Position numbers and translations under genes: made by a program | Notes under the pieces: generated by a model | Databases searched by the model: none | The model's input: the letters and a program-made list of their open reading frames with translations, nothing else | What the model was told of the DNA's origin: nothing | DNA from: Sanguinoderma infundibulare | Taxonomy: Eukaryota > Basidiomycota > Agaricomycetes > Polyporales > Polyporaceae | DNA: 64,000 nucleotides | Assembly: GCA_032821775.1 (NCBI GenBank) | Contig: JAVLRN010000011.1 | Span: forward strand, 1,922,001-1,986,000 | Reading direction: 5' to 3' | In this document: piece after piece, positions 51,801 through 63,514 of the stretch | How positions within the stretch are numbered: the stretch's first letter is position 1 | How the letters are laid out: each line of letters starts with the position of its first letter

Positions 51801-53728
51801 GGTTCGCGTCTTCCTGCTGAGGTGCACGAGGAGATCGAGCCAGAAGACCAGATGGAGCAGGACGACCTGCCGCCCGCGGCGCAGGTCGCAACCGACGCGG
51901 AAGACGACAGTGGCGACGAGAGCGAGGAGGAGCTGGACGATGGCGTCGTCAAGATCACCAGCGACGACCCTCGGGTTGCTGCTCGCGCAGCTGCTATCCT
52001 GAAGATGGTACGTGATTACGACTCCGTCTCCTTGGTCGATGCTCACTGTTCAGCAGCACGATTACGACTTCATCATCCGCGACCCGTCCCGCAAGCGCCG
52101 CCACTCCAGCATCGACAGCGCCATGCGCAAGGCGCGCCGTCGGTCGACGGTCGAAGGCGGCATCGCGAAGTACGGCACTCCGATCAAGCGGCGGCGCACC
52201 CTCGGCGGCATGGTCGGCGACAAGGTCTTCATCCCCGGCAGTCCGATGATGACCGTCCCCGAGCTCCTTCAGCAAGCGGAGCACATTGTGGAGCAGCGCG
52301 AGCGCAGCATCCTGCATACACCTTCGCGCGACGCGTCTTTCGCGAGCGCCGGCGAGAGTGCGTCGTTCAAGCTCCCGCTCTCCGTCGACACGCCGATCTT
52401 CGAGACTCCGATGCCGAGGCAGCGAGTGCCCTCTCGGCCGATCTTCGACGCCTCAGGTCCGCGCGCGTGGGAGAAGGACGACTGGAAGCTGCTCGATGCG
52501 TGCTTCACGGACGAGCGGCTCTCGCGCGGTTCGCACAAACGTCTGGGCGAGGCGACGCTCGCGCCGGTGGATGACGTCGTTTTGGAGAACGTCGTGAACC
52601 GGTTCTTAGAGTACACGGGCGGTGTGCCCGTGGAGGAGTGCTGGCCAGGCTGGACGAGGTGGGTGGCTTTGTTTGCAGCAGATTGATCGCGCGGTCGTAT
52701 GCTGATGATGGTATATGTTGTGCATTAGGGATGACATATTGCGCCGCACGCGGGCGTTGCAGAGGAAGCAGCGTGCGGGCCAGGGCGCTCCTCCTACGCC
52801 CAGCGGCAGCAGGTTTGGGTCCGTCGCGCTTTCTGAGGTTCCGGACTTTACGCCTCTTCCGAGTCGGCAATCGTCCATGCAGCCTGGGCTGGACAGACGG
52901 GGATCCATGAGCAGTGTGGGGAGCAGCAAACCCGCTGTACCTGCGTCGTTGCTTGCGCCTCGTTACTCGCACCTGCTCGACGAGGCTGTCGCGATCTCGA
53001 GGAACGAGCCCAAGACTCCCACAGCGTCAAGCACCGAACCTGTCGCGTACCGAAGCGCTTCCGCCCCTGTACTCGAGACTCGAGATGTCTCGCTAATGGC
53101 CCAATCGCGCTTTGAGTCAGAGGCTCCGATGGCGACTGTGGAAGAGGAGGAGGACGATTCGACGCCCATGCCTCCGCCACCGTTGCCAGTGCCTCGCTCC
53201 ATCACCTCTCGCATGAAGGGATTCTTCTTCTCGTACCTCCCGAAAGCGACCAAGTCCAACCTGCCCAAGAAGTCCGCCGTGCGCGCGCACCCCGGCCTAC
53301 CCATCCCCCCACCCGAGGTCTTCCAGAAGTCGCGTACGGTCTCGACGCCAGTCTCGAAGCCGGCGCCCAAGCCCGTCCCGCCCAAGGACCTCGTCAACCT
53401 CCAGCACGCACCCTTGCCGCCTTCGAAGATCCCGCGCCCGGCGAAGCAGCTGCCCAAGCGGCTCGTCGAGCTCCACCCCGCGCCTCCCCCAGAGCGGCGG
53501 GAGACGGCGTCGTTGGGGCGGGTTAGTTTGAGCGATCGGAGGAGCAGCCACGGGAGCGTGAAGGATCTGGTGAAGGGGTTCGAGGACTTGGAGAAGATGC
53601 AGGCGCGGGAGAGGCAGGATGAGATGACGCGACTGAGGCGGGTGCGGAGCGTTGGTGAGTGGGCCGCAGCGACGGGCAACCGCGGTCAAGGACAGGAGCG
53701 GAACAAGCGGCCTGGGTGGAAACCCTGA
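48812..53728 (+). CDS. large disordered, probably nuclear or cell-cycle-related protein
   Basis: Exons 48812-49087, 49785-52007, 52054-52658 and 52729-53728 join in phase to 1367 aa. I do not recognise the family with confidence. The protein is rich in Ser, Pro and acidic clusters with many basic patches (KRRHSSIDSAMRKARRRS, GTPIKRRRTLGG) and repeated SP/TP sites, as in heavily phosphorylated nuclear proteins. One ordered block is likely the conserved core: AWEKDDWKLLDACFTDER, then VDDVVLENVVNRFLEYTGG and, after a spliced joint, RDDILRRTRALQRKQRAG. Intron 1 is about 700 nt, over ten times the usual size. ATG 48812 is the first in frame after a stop; ATG 48836 is an alternative. Role is inference only. 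Confidence 0.75.
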
Positions 53729-54039
53729 GTACGACGTTTTGCGAAAAGATGGACGATACAGCTATGTTTGGTTCCCGCTATCGATATGGTTGATCTTACA
53801 TGTGGCGATATATAGTACATATCTCAGTACGGATAGTTTTTGCATACCGTTACCCCTGGAGACGGAGACGCGTGTACGCTGGTGTGCAGCGTCGTTGTCG
53901 CCCCTTTGTCTTGTATGCGATGTAATGATTCCTGTGGATGCGGCCGAGTCGTGTTCCGTACTATGTACATATCTAGCGAGATCTACATTCATTCTTCTTG
54001 AAGTACTGCTTGGTTCTCTACCGGGGACGAGGGAGTTTA
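53729..54039. other. convergent 3' flanks
   Basis: AT-richer than its neighbours; holds the 3' ends of two convergent genes and nothing else that I see. Confidence 0.5.
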
Positions 54040-55338
54040 TTAATAGTACGCCAGCTCTTGCTGCGCGGCCTTCATAGGTTCGTAGAGCCCATGTTGCTCG
54101 CCCAGAGCGTAGGTAAGCGTCATCCGTTGCAGGATCGATGGCCCATCGTCCGGATCGCATTCCAGCTGTGGCAACGAGATGATGATATGTGGAATGTGGA
54201 ATATGGCAAGACCGGGATGACTTACCAGAGAGATGATGTCGTCCAGGAGGTGCGCTTGCCCTACCGACATTCCTGGAAGCCCGTAGTAGTTTGCATTCAC
54301 GATGTGGACGTGGAAGTGATCTGGACATCGGCACAGCTGTCAGCACTTTGCGGTCCGCTTGACAAGGAGCGGACTTCAGGACTGACAGTACGAAGGCTGG
54401 TAGTGGATGAACATCCGCAGAGAGCCATGGTCGAGGCCCCAACGTTCCTTGGCCACCCTCGCGGCTTCGCGGCGGATGCTTTTGAGCATGGCGAGGTGCG
54501 TCTTGTTGAGGTCGCGCAAGCTGCGGATGCCGCGGTTGAAGGAGATGGCGACGAGGTAGAGCGAACTCAGGGTGGTGAGGTCCCATTTCATATCTGGCAG
54601 GATGAGGTAGCCATGTTCTGGAGACGGATCGCGATGGAGGACCTTCTCGGCTTCAGAAGTTCCGTTGAGGATGTTCTCCACCCTGGGTCATAGGGGGCGA
54701 GTGAGACGTCTGGGGAGCATCAGGGCGGAGCCGCGTCTGGACTGACCATTGCGTGCGGGAAAGGGGAAAGGCGGTGATGTATGGTCTTACAATGCGCTCG
54801 TATAGATCGGGCGTTTCGTAAACCATCGCGAATTCTTGTCTAGAGTACTATGGTCATCATCAGAGTTGGATCGCGGACGATCGGCAAAGTATTGCTTGCT
54901 TTCCGTATGTGAACCTCTGTCGCTGGGTGGACGACGTTGATCTTCACGTCTGGGCTATCTGGCGAGTTCGCAAGCCATCCAAACAACCATGTGTACTGTG
55001 CATCTTCTCGTCAATCCCACCGCGCAAGTACTGGATGAACAGGCTCACGATGTCGGTGCCCTCGATAAGCTTCGAGTCCTCGAGGGACCTCGTCAGGATG
55101 TCGCTTGCACAGTCAACCGATAAGGGCGTTTTCTCAATTCGCACCACTGCATCTGCGTATTCGGAAGACCCGTCTACCGGGAGCTTTCCGAGAAGTGTCA
55201 AGGCATGCGTGATAGGATCTACGGAAGGAGACTTTGTGAGTCCTGGATCAACAGCCAGACAGACAACTTGGCCGGACCTTCGTTGAGGATGCGCTCGAAC
55301 TGAAAGTTTCTGAGTGAGATGAGATCGTATTTAGGCAT
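54040..55338 (-). CDS. scavenger mRNA decapping enzyme DcpS
   Basis: Hydrolyses the m7GpppN cap left after 3'-to-5' mRNA decay. Seven exons (55338-55278, 55242-55049, 54995-54900, 54847-54747, 54682-54387, 54320-54226, 54165-54040) join in phase to 322 aa, near the usual length. The N-terminal domain has NFQFERILNE and DAVVRIEKTPLS; the linker part is YTWLFGWLANSP then YSRQEFAMVYETPDLYERI; the HIT core has DPSPEHGYLILPDMKWDL, SLRDLNKTHLAML and the catalytic triad HFHVHIVNANYYG, which is rebuilt across the exon 5/6 junction. The C terminus is GEQHGLYEPM. Intron 3 starts with GCAAGC, a GC-AG intron. Intron 1 is only 35 nt, so that joint is less sure. Confidence 0.93.
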
Positions 55339-55770
55339 TTTTTACTGTCGCGATGGTGAAACCTGGGTATCACTAGCACCAGTGTAATGGAAGTGGTTCG
55401 GCTGGGGACCTCAAGGCCTCAACAGTAAACACAGTGCGATCTAGATCGAGGACCTTAGAGGCGCACCAATGGCCAAATAGATACAAACAACGTCGGACCT
55501 TGCGGCGGGGGTTGCCCTTGCACTTGCGCGTTACAGTCGAAGATAAGTATGCACCATGCATGCCATTAGCAGCTGACCGTGCTTCGCCCGTTCGAGAAGA
55601 GAGGGGCACATGCTCTGATGCATAAAAAGCACTCCGGCCGCGGTGCCGCCATCCCTTGCGCCCACTTCACGCCCGCCCTATCAACCGGACGCACGTTTGT
55701 TGGCCCTCTCGTTATAAACCACACACTCTTTGCTGACAGACTATTGTGCGCATACCTGGCGATATCGACC
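55339..55770. other. divergent promoter region
   Basis: This 432-bp gap separates the divergently transcribed DcpS and phosphoesterase genes. TATAAA at 55713-55718 lies about 55 bp upstream of ATG 55771 and probably serves the phosphoesterase. Confidence 0.5.
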
Positions 55771-57637
55771 ATGATGTTGTCCTCGTCCCAGTTGCTTGTC
55801 CTTTGGGCAGCTTCGAGCCTCCAAGTTTGTTGGGCACTTCCAGTCGCACAAGGTATGGAGACCTTTCTATCTATATCTGTTCGTACCTGGGCTCTCTCTG
55901 ACTCGGAGTATAATTTACAGACCATGTTGGCTTTTCCAGGGCGGCCACTCAGCCTGAGAGCGGCGACTTCAACCTCAACCCGTACCCGGATAAGCCGCGG
56001 CTGACGTTCAGGCAGGATGGGACCTTCAAGATCACCGTCTTCTCTGACCTGCACTATGGCGAGAACCCTTGGGATGCTTGGGGGCCCCAACAGGATGTCA
56101 ACAGCACCGCGCTCATGAACACGGTCCTTACGAGTGAGAAGCCGGACTATGTGTTGGTATCAGCCTTCTGACGATCATTGACCCGTCCCTGTCTGATACG
56201 GTCCACCTTCAGCGTCCTTAACGGCGATTTGATTACCGGAGAGAGTAAGTACAGGTGTTGTGGTGCAGAAGGTACAAGGTTGACGGATACAGCACGATAG
56301 ACACATTCCGAGAGAACTCGACGAAACTCATCGACGAGATTGTCGCTCCTCTCAACACGCTCAAGCTGCCATTCTCGTCCACTCATGGAGTAAGTTGTAA
56401 CGCGTCAATAATATTTCTTGCCTGCGTCTGCACTTCATCTGACGAGTGTCCTTGCTTGCGCAGAACCACGACAACGAGCCGAACATTACCCACGCGGAAG
56501 AGATCAGACGCGAGTTGCAGGTGGCGCCTCTGAGCTACACACGCTTCGCCCCGTCCTGGGCGGATGGCCAAGGCTATGGCCCTGGAACGTACTGGGTTCC
56601 GGTACGTAATGTTCTAACGAGATGCGTATGACACCTATTGATAGTTTTCTTCATCTGTTAGGTATTCACGAATACGAATGGTCAGCCTTTCATCCCTGAG
56701 GTCCCTGTCTAACCTCGCGGCTGACATTTGATCCAGATCAGGCCCCCTCTCTCATCTTGTGGTTCTTTGACTCTCGCGGTAGGTTGTTTGGAGGCTGATT
56801 GGGGACCGTATCGGCTTACACTCGTGGACAATTTGCAGGTGGCTTCAGCGAGGGCGCAAATTCTACACGGGTCCCTGACTGGGTAGACGAGAATGTCGCA
56901 ACATGGATCAATCTCACCGTCGCCGCGATGGATGCCGCATGGGGTCCCGCCGACAAGGCAAACCGTGGCTCGCTTGCCTTCGTGCACATCCCACCGTAAG
57001 TGCTTCGAGAACCATTCCCATGTCCGACAAATTGCCTAATTTCGGTTACAGCCATGTTGTCCAGGATCTTCAGACCAACCTGAACAGTACGCAAGACCCA
57101 GGCTTAAACGGTGCCCGAAGTCTCTTGCAGCATGATGCACCTGAAGTCCTCATGCGCTCCACTTTCTAGCTGACCTGCTCGGTTCGGGTTCGACGGAGGC
57201 GACGACGATAGAGCAGGATGCCGGCAAGGACGACCCGTTCTGGAACGCCCTGAACGCGCAAGTGAAGAACCTGCACGGCGTGATCTCTGGCCATGGTATC
57301 TTGTTCCTCCTCTGCCTGCGCTGGGAGCTGGAAGACCGAACCAGCTAACATATTTGCAGACCATGGTAACGAATGGTGCAAGCGCGAGCCCACGAAGAAC
57401 GTCATCTTCTGCTTCGACAAACACTCTGGGTACGTCATCCACTCTCTGTCAGTGGCCCTGATGGAGTTAACGATGCGTGCGTGTAGATATGGCGGATACA
57501 GCAGCGCCGGATGGGGTCATGGAGTGCGCAATATTGTCTTCCGCTCTCCAGACCCAAGTGTTGGGCCAGAGACTTGGATCAGAATGGAAGACGGGGAGAC
57601 GCATGCGCAGATTATCATGGACTCTTCTTACAACTGA
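55771..57637 (+). CDS. secreted calcineurin-like metallophosphoesterase (DCR2/SIA1-like)
   Basis: Twelve exons (55771-55852, 55921-56152, 56213-56244, 56301-56389, 56464-56601, 56662-56680, 56737-56778, 56839-56995, 57052-57110, 57170-57295, 57360-57429, 57487-57637) join in phase to 398 aa. A signal peptide (LLVLWAASSLQVCWALP) precedes RLTFRQDGTFKITVFSDLHY. All metallophosphoesterase blocks are in order: SDLHYGE (DxH), LNGDLITGE (GD), THGNHDNE (GNHD, rebuilt by splicing), FVHIPPH and SGHDHGNEWC (GHxH). The C terminus HSGYGGYSSAGWG is typical of the fungal DCR2/SIA1-like group of phosphatases, related to purple acid phosphatases. Substrate unknown; probably extracellular or vacuolar. Exon 6 is only 19 nt. 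Confidence 0.93.
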
Positions 57638-60600
57638 GGTATCTCTGGCGAAGACTACTTCAAGTTGGACTCGGATATCGTGCCACGAACTCTACTAGTC
57701 GAGGAATACATCTGGACCCTCGTTTGCCGGTTTGTTTCCAGACTGCTCAGAAGCTCTTGATTGAAAGACGTTGGAGGAGGACGGGCTGATTATCCTGGAC
57801 AGCGCTGAGGAGAAGGATCGCCCCTCCCGCCTCAGGTACTATGTAAGTTAGCGTATGCACAACTACACTGGCGTTTCCTTGACCGTTTTCTTGCGTTTGT
57901 AGGGTTCTTTCTTCTTAAGATGTCCTAGTAGTCTCATGTGCCATCGTCCTACATTGCATATACATACGTACATGTGTCCGTTGCTCAATACAAGGGAAGG
58001 AGAGGGACAGAGGTTACATGGGACGGAGGGCGTTCGGGGAGTGTCTGGACTTTGCAGCTTTAACACGCTGCACAAGCCTGTGGACTTCTTCCTCGACTCC
58101 TCCGGAATCGTAGGTTGGGGATAGGGATACGTGGTATAGGGGAGGTGCTGCAACATGTGAACGTACCGTGCTGTGCATCGGTGCCAATCGACCCTGCCTG
58201 CAATGCACCCCATTGTTCACGTCCCTCGACGATCCTCCAACTGGCCACCGTCTCCGGTTGCGTGAGGTCTCCGCCAGTGCCAAATAGACGCGATAAAATA
58301 TCCGTGCTGATGATGCTGACCTAGGACGTGCATAGCGACCAGATCGGATGTGGCCTCGAAAACGTGTGTACACGACGCGTTTGGCGTGTATGGGCTCGAA
58401 AGGTGATGTTCCCGAACGTCCAGACCACGAGAGAATCGAATGCGTGCCATCAGCGTTGTGTAGGGGCGCTGGGCGAGAACAAGTCATCGTGGTATCAGAA
58501 CAAGAACAGGGGGACCTTGGCGCTCGGTTTAGGAGGATGCGAAAACTTTTCCTAGCCACTCCCATCTCAATTATTGTCCTAAGCTTTGTCTGCGTTGCTC
58601 GAGAAATACTAGGCTACTTCCGCGGTATCCGATTTTGGAGAGAACAGAGGGTGCGAAAAGTGAGTCGGTAGCATGCCGGCGTTCTTGAGGTTGACGTGGG
58701 CTCCCTGATAAGCAGCAAGAAATTCTTCCATTGCACACACTCTCGAATAAACGCAACATGGCGCAAAGATAGTCCTACGAATACACGGATTCTCACCACA
58801 GCGAATTTGTTGGCCAGACGCGAAGTTGAGGATGGATTGAGGCTCTAACCAACGGACGAGCGAACACGGCTCGCATCCGCGGCCGCGTCCCATGGCAAAA
58901 GGTTACCCTCCTCGTGAACAGAATGAAGGTGCGCACAATTGCTCTCGGGCATGTGTCTGTCGGCACACTGCACGCGCGTGGAGCCCATCCTAGTTGCGTT
59001 ACGCTTTGCCAACCATGGGCGCCTATGCGACAAACGCGCATGAGATGAGTGTCCTCGCACGACGACGATGACGACAGCGTTGGGCGGGGGTACTCACCCA
59101 ACGTGGTACCATCGATTGTTCCGTGGTGTCGTGAAGAGCTTTCATGAACGTGCTGCATGTTTCCTTTGCCTAAGTATTGGTTCCCTGCGACATGCAATCA
59201 GGATGCCGGAGCCTGTGGGAGGGCATTGGCCGAAGTAAACCTGATACGTGATTGTCTCCAGATAGGACCTTTCAGTGCGGTCAGATGGTCGAAACGGAGT
59301 ATTGATGGCGCCACTTGCATGGAACAATAAGGCCAGGTTGTGTCAGGGCGTGCACCGGTGAACGAGCCGGGTGTGGCTTGCTGAACAGACGCGGATTCGG
59401 TGAAGCCATCGAAATGTATATTGGTGGGCCTAAGTATGGATTACAGGACTCGACCAGTCTCGAAGTGGACGTACTGAGGATGCTTGGGGAGGAACGTGTA
59501 GAGTGTAGGTACCGCCAACCGTGTCTTTGAAGGCAGGGTGGGCGGCGCCGACGACGAGCATGACAAGCATCCTCACATTCCGCAGCTCCAGGGACATTGC
59601 TAGGGCTTACGGTGTGGAGGTATGATGGATAATAGAGCAAGCAGGGGGGTATGAACACTCTCCGATTTCGGTGGCCGCCAACCACCGTTCGTCGGTGTGA
59701 CCTAGTGGTTGGCACTGCGGAGACAATTGAGGGGTGACCACTAGTCCCGGTCGGATGTCGAGCAATGTGCTGATGGTGCGCGTCGCATTTCCGAGGCAGA
59801 AATATAAGAATGATGGCGAGAGAGGGAGGATAACGTGACGCACCTGAGCACCTTCTACCCATTCAACCCCCTCTGAGTCCTCTCCGCTGCGATGGTCACG
59901 CCGTCGAAGAACCCGACATTAAGAGGCACCTGAGAAGCGGAGAAATGGAGGAAATGAGGCACTGTGGGTGCGGATGGTGAAGGAGGGAGCTCGGGGAGGG
60001 GATGGTGGCCAGTGTCGCGGTTGATGGGAATGTGGCTCAGTGGCTCAGCAGCCCAGTCGTGCGCGGTTTATGGGCGTATGCTGATTCTCGATGTCGACAG
60101 TGCCAATAATGGTGATGAACGGATCGAAACCTGCCGCAAGCCCTGGTCGATGAGCAGGGGAACGCGACGGCAGGCGAGCCCAATCACATTTCCTCGACTC
60201 CAGGAGAGTGCAGCCCATTCGGTCGACTGGGTGCTCAGTGAGGGGACTAAAGGACTCATGCAGACCGTGATTGTGCCATTGACGAAGTCATTAGGCGGCG
60301 AAGACGGTGTGGGGCAGACAATGTGGGCGGGCGTGGGGCGGTCGGCCTGTGAATTGGTATGCCGACTTTCCGATTGTTCAGCCGTACGCCGTGCTGACGG
60401 CACCTCTCCTAAGGAGTCTCCTGCGCAACGCGTCTTTGATAAAATATGTCACGTTACAAACGCGTAAATGTTGAAGATTCAACGGCGCGCGGAGGGAGAC
60501 GCTCACCATAAAACCCGTCCCTCCTATGCTCTCCTTCCCCCAGAACGTTCCCCCACGTCAGTGACCCACTTCCCTCCTTAAGCCTGTCCCTCCTTTGCTC

Positions 60601-60679
60601 GCCTTCCCCAAGAACATTCCCCCACCCGACTTCCTTCAGCACACGCCTCCCTCCTTCCCCGCGCCCAATTACATTCGAA
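57638..60679. other. gene-poor region
   Basis: Three kilobases with several overlapping open frames on both strands (58014-58565, 58793-59197 and 59281-59862 minus; 59964-60467 plus). None has a domain or a consistent splice chain that I recognise. The right end is the promoter of the zinc-finger gene with a 43-bp direct repeat. Confidence 0.45.
60514..60625. repeat. imperfect 43-bp direct repeat, two copies
   Basis: Copies at 60514-60556 and 60583-60625 share the pattern CCYGTCCCTCCTWTGCTC with CCTTCCCC and AGAACRTTCCCCCAC, differing at five or so positions, with a 69-bp period. They lie 55-165 bp upstream of ATG 60680, in a C/T-rich promoter, and may be duplicated regulatory sites. Confidence 0.75.
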
Positions 60680-61982
60680 ATGGCTCGTCAAATTCGTATC
60701 CCCAACGCCATCAGGGCAGAGGCAGGACTCGAGATTTTCGTAAGTACCTGCCGCGCTGAATCAGATCGCCATTGATTGACGTCGTCTTCGATGTTCAAGA
60801 GCGGCGCAGAGCATTGCATCCCCGTGTCCTCAAATGCGGATGCACCGCCTGAATTTGACTGGGATCAAGTATCGCTACTGGAAGACGACTCGGAAGAGGA
60901 GGCAGAAGAGGAAGAGGCGGAAGAGGAGGAGGAGGAGGAGGAGGAGGAGGAAGAAGAAGAAGACGGGGCGCAAGAATTCGGTAAGTATTTCTGTTCTCTC
61001 CATACGCTCAACCTTTGACCGACGATCCGTTCGGCACAGCCGACATCCCCTCAGAGGACGTGGAGGTGGCTGTCACTGGCGACGGGCATCCGGATGATGA
61101 CGAGGAGGAGTACGAGCACGTTCACGAGTTGGGTAGCGTAGCTCACGAGGCTGGTGAGCATCCTCAGTTTCTTTCGCCGTAAGTTTACTCTGTTCACATT
61201 AGTCGGCAGCCTCCTGCAGCTTTGTCTCCAATGTGGACTTTGATAGCTCCGACGATGGCCTCGATGACGAGGTGGGAGACGTCGATGTCGACGGAGACGT
61301 AGACGAGGATGCGGACTGCCTCGGTGAGCATCCAACTCCCGATGTCTCAAGTACGCTGGCTAACATAGAGTACGTAGTCCGCGACCTCGAGGCTGTCGAG
61401 CCTCTGCTCCCCATCGACCAGAACAAGGTCGAAGTGCGGCGCTCGTCCCGCAATAAGGGCAAGCAGGTCGCGGGCCCTGCACCCCGAAACCCCGCACCTC
61501 CTGCTCCGGCACGCGGCCAAAAACGGGGTCGTTCGTTTGACGAGGACGAACGTCCCGTTCGCCAAGCCAAGGCAAAGCGGGCCAAGATGGAGCCAGCTGG
61601 GCCTGCCGCAACAACCAAGGGGACCAAGAGTGCCAAGTTGCGGAAAGACGTCCTCGAGCGCATCCGGGACGTTCCTGCCGGCCCATGTCCGTGGCCAAAG
61701 TGCGGGAAGATACTGACGGACACGGAGTCCAGGTACTTGACGGACCACTTCAAAATGCACGCGCCGGACCCCAAGGTTTCGTTTGGGAAGCAGACGATAC
61801 GGTGCCCAGTTCCCAAATGCAATTTCTCTGACTTGGGTGGCCAATATACCCGGCACGCGATCGCGGAACACTTCAACGGGAAGTTCTACTGTCCTCTCTG
61901 GTGCGGGTATTGGGGGGATCGATCGGACATGCCCGCCAAACACCTGAAAAAGTGTCCACGGGCCCAATCACGTCCGTCTTGA
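60680..61982 (+). CDS. acidic, probably nuclear zinc-finger protein
   Basis: Exons 60680-60739, 60800-60980, 61040-61178 and 61220-61982 join in phase to 380 aa. The first half is strongly acidic, with a Glu run of about 15 encoded by GAG/GAA repeats (about 60917-60961) and Asp/Glu-rich blocks. A basic region follows (RRSSRNKGKQVAG, RGQKRGRSF, RQAKAKRAKM), likely a nuclear localisation signal. The C-terminal 100 residues carry C2H2-like units: CPWPKCGKILT with DHFKMH, CPVPKCNFSDL with RHAIAEHF, and CPLWCGYWGDR with KHLKKC. Cys spacing (CxxxxC) is wider than in classic fingers. It could bind DNA or RNA; no closer family is recognised. Confidence 0.82.
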
Positions 61983-62608
61983 ACGAGATGATTGGGCTGC
62001 TACGTAACATACATTGAGATTATTTGTAATTTTATTCGTCTGCACTTACTGTATCGCTGTACTAATCACTCCGCTCTGCATCGCTGTACTTTCTGACTCT
62101 GTTCTATATCGTTGTACTTACCCGCTCTGCTCTGTATTGCTCGCTTGTTGTCATCATACGCCATGATATCATTTTTATCGCCGTCCTTCTCGTAATGAAC
62201 GTTGAACTGGTATCACATTAGGGTCAATTGAAACAACTCTTCATCGCTGCTGTCTAAATTAACCAAAGCTTCTTCCGTCAAGCCAATCGGCTTCCCTTGA
62301 AAGACGTTCCTCTCTTCCCCGGGCTTCGGGCAAGCTCGTAGTCCGAGTCACTGCCAGGGAAAGACAAGGGAGATCGAGCAGCCTCTTTATACGTGAGGTC
62401 GTCATGCGCCTGTGGAGGGATATTAGCTGCATTGGACCGCTGTTCTGACTCTGGCGGTCGGGACAGTATCATTGGACCGAGCTCGATTTTGCGCTGCAAG
62501 ACATCTGCATATAGTAACTGAGACGCCCACGTCTGAGATATCGGAGACCGTGGGAAGAGGAACTCCAAGTCCCGTTGGCAGCCACAAGGCTGGGTGGTTT
62601 GATGCTGC
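61983..62608. other. 3' flank with degenerate repeats
   Basis: Between about 62038 and 62142 the words CTCTGCATCGCTGTACTT, CTGTATCGCTGTACTA and CTATATCGTTGTACTT recur at roughly 36-bp spacing, a degenerate tandem repeat. The minus-strand frame at 62278-62568 starts only with TTG and is not called. Confidence 0.5.
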
Positions 62609-62800
62609 TCAGTGCTTTACCTAGGAACGGGGTAGATGTACCTTACTGGAATACGAGGCTGAGCACCGATGCAGGCTCCGAGACGGCGATCGAGATGGTC
62701 ACCACCCTCACCATCTCGATCGCCGTCTCGGAGCCTGCATCGGTGCTCAGCCTCGTATTCCAGTAAGGCACATCTACCCCGTTCCTAGGAAAAGCACTGA
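62609..62800. repeat. near-perfect inverted repeat (90-bp arms, 12-nt loop)
   Basis: The arm 62609-62698 is the reverse complement of 62711-62800, with mismatches only at 62619/62790 and 62640/62769 (88 of 90 pairs). The loop is tcaccaccctca. A transcript from either strand would fold into a long hairpin. It contains no open frame of note and no terminal duplication that I could find. It could be a foldback element, a recent inverted duplication, or a hairpin-RNA source. Confidence 0.93.
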
Positions 62801-63514
62801 ACACTCCCTAGGCATTCAACCCCGCCTCACCACAAACTCCTCCCCGGCCAAGCTCGTTTCCTCTTGCACAACATGGTGTTGGCCTTGGTGTAGGTATTGG
62901 CCTTGGTATCGGCGCTGACCCAGCTGGCGGTTCCGCTGGTGGTCCTCACAGGGCTCGTTCCGAATCTGCTGCTCCCCAGCCGTCCCCTCCCCACGGTGCT
63001 CCCCCGCCCGTGCCTCTTCCTCTCTACATAAGTTTGTGAGGCTCCTTCCCCGTCCCCACCTCCAAACCGGTAGCGGAAACGCTGTCAAGCCACTCACAAC
63101 ACCCTTCCCTTTAGATCCCTAGCCTTGGCCCTCGATGCGTGTAGTCGAGGGTATGCCACACAACACATTAAGTTTCAGCAGCTTCTCGACACACCATTCG
63201 CGCGGTCCTCAGTCAATGTGGCACAAGAGCTACCTATGATTAACGTTTTCGGATATGCTTCGATCTTACCACACATCATCACAGTCACTTCAATGTTATC
63301 CGGTGCTCATGAATTCAGCTAGTCTGGTTTTCGTATGTTTGCATTTATCGTCGTCTGTTGCGACGTTGTGTGCAGGAGATGCCACGAGATCCCGCACAAG
63401 GTCCCTGTGGCAGTGTTGCTGGACGGCAGTTCCCGGATGATTGGTGACAAAGGCAGCGTTCAGGCTGAACGCGACTCCATCCACTGGTACCAACTTGAAG
63501 ACCTTGTAGTACTT
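62801..63514. other. intergenic, no supported gene
   Basis: No frame with domain content; upstream region of the terminal F-box gene. Confidence 0.45.

Noticed and set aside
59690..59760. CTAGTGGTTGGCAC word resembling a tRNA D arm, with a nearby inverted CCACTAG
   Set aside because: Only a small hairpin; no complete tRNA fold.
62278..62568. 96-codon minus-strand frame
   Set aside because: Starts only with TTG, no ATG or acceptor that would complete it, no domain.
62609..62800. Reading the hairpin as a transcription terminator
   Set aside because: Arms of 90 bp with near-perfect pairing are far beyond any terminator, and fungal polymerase II does not use intrinsic hairpins.
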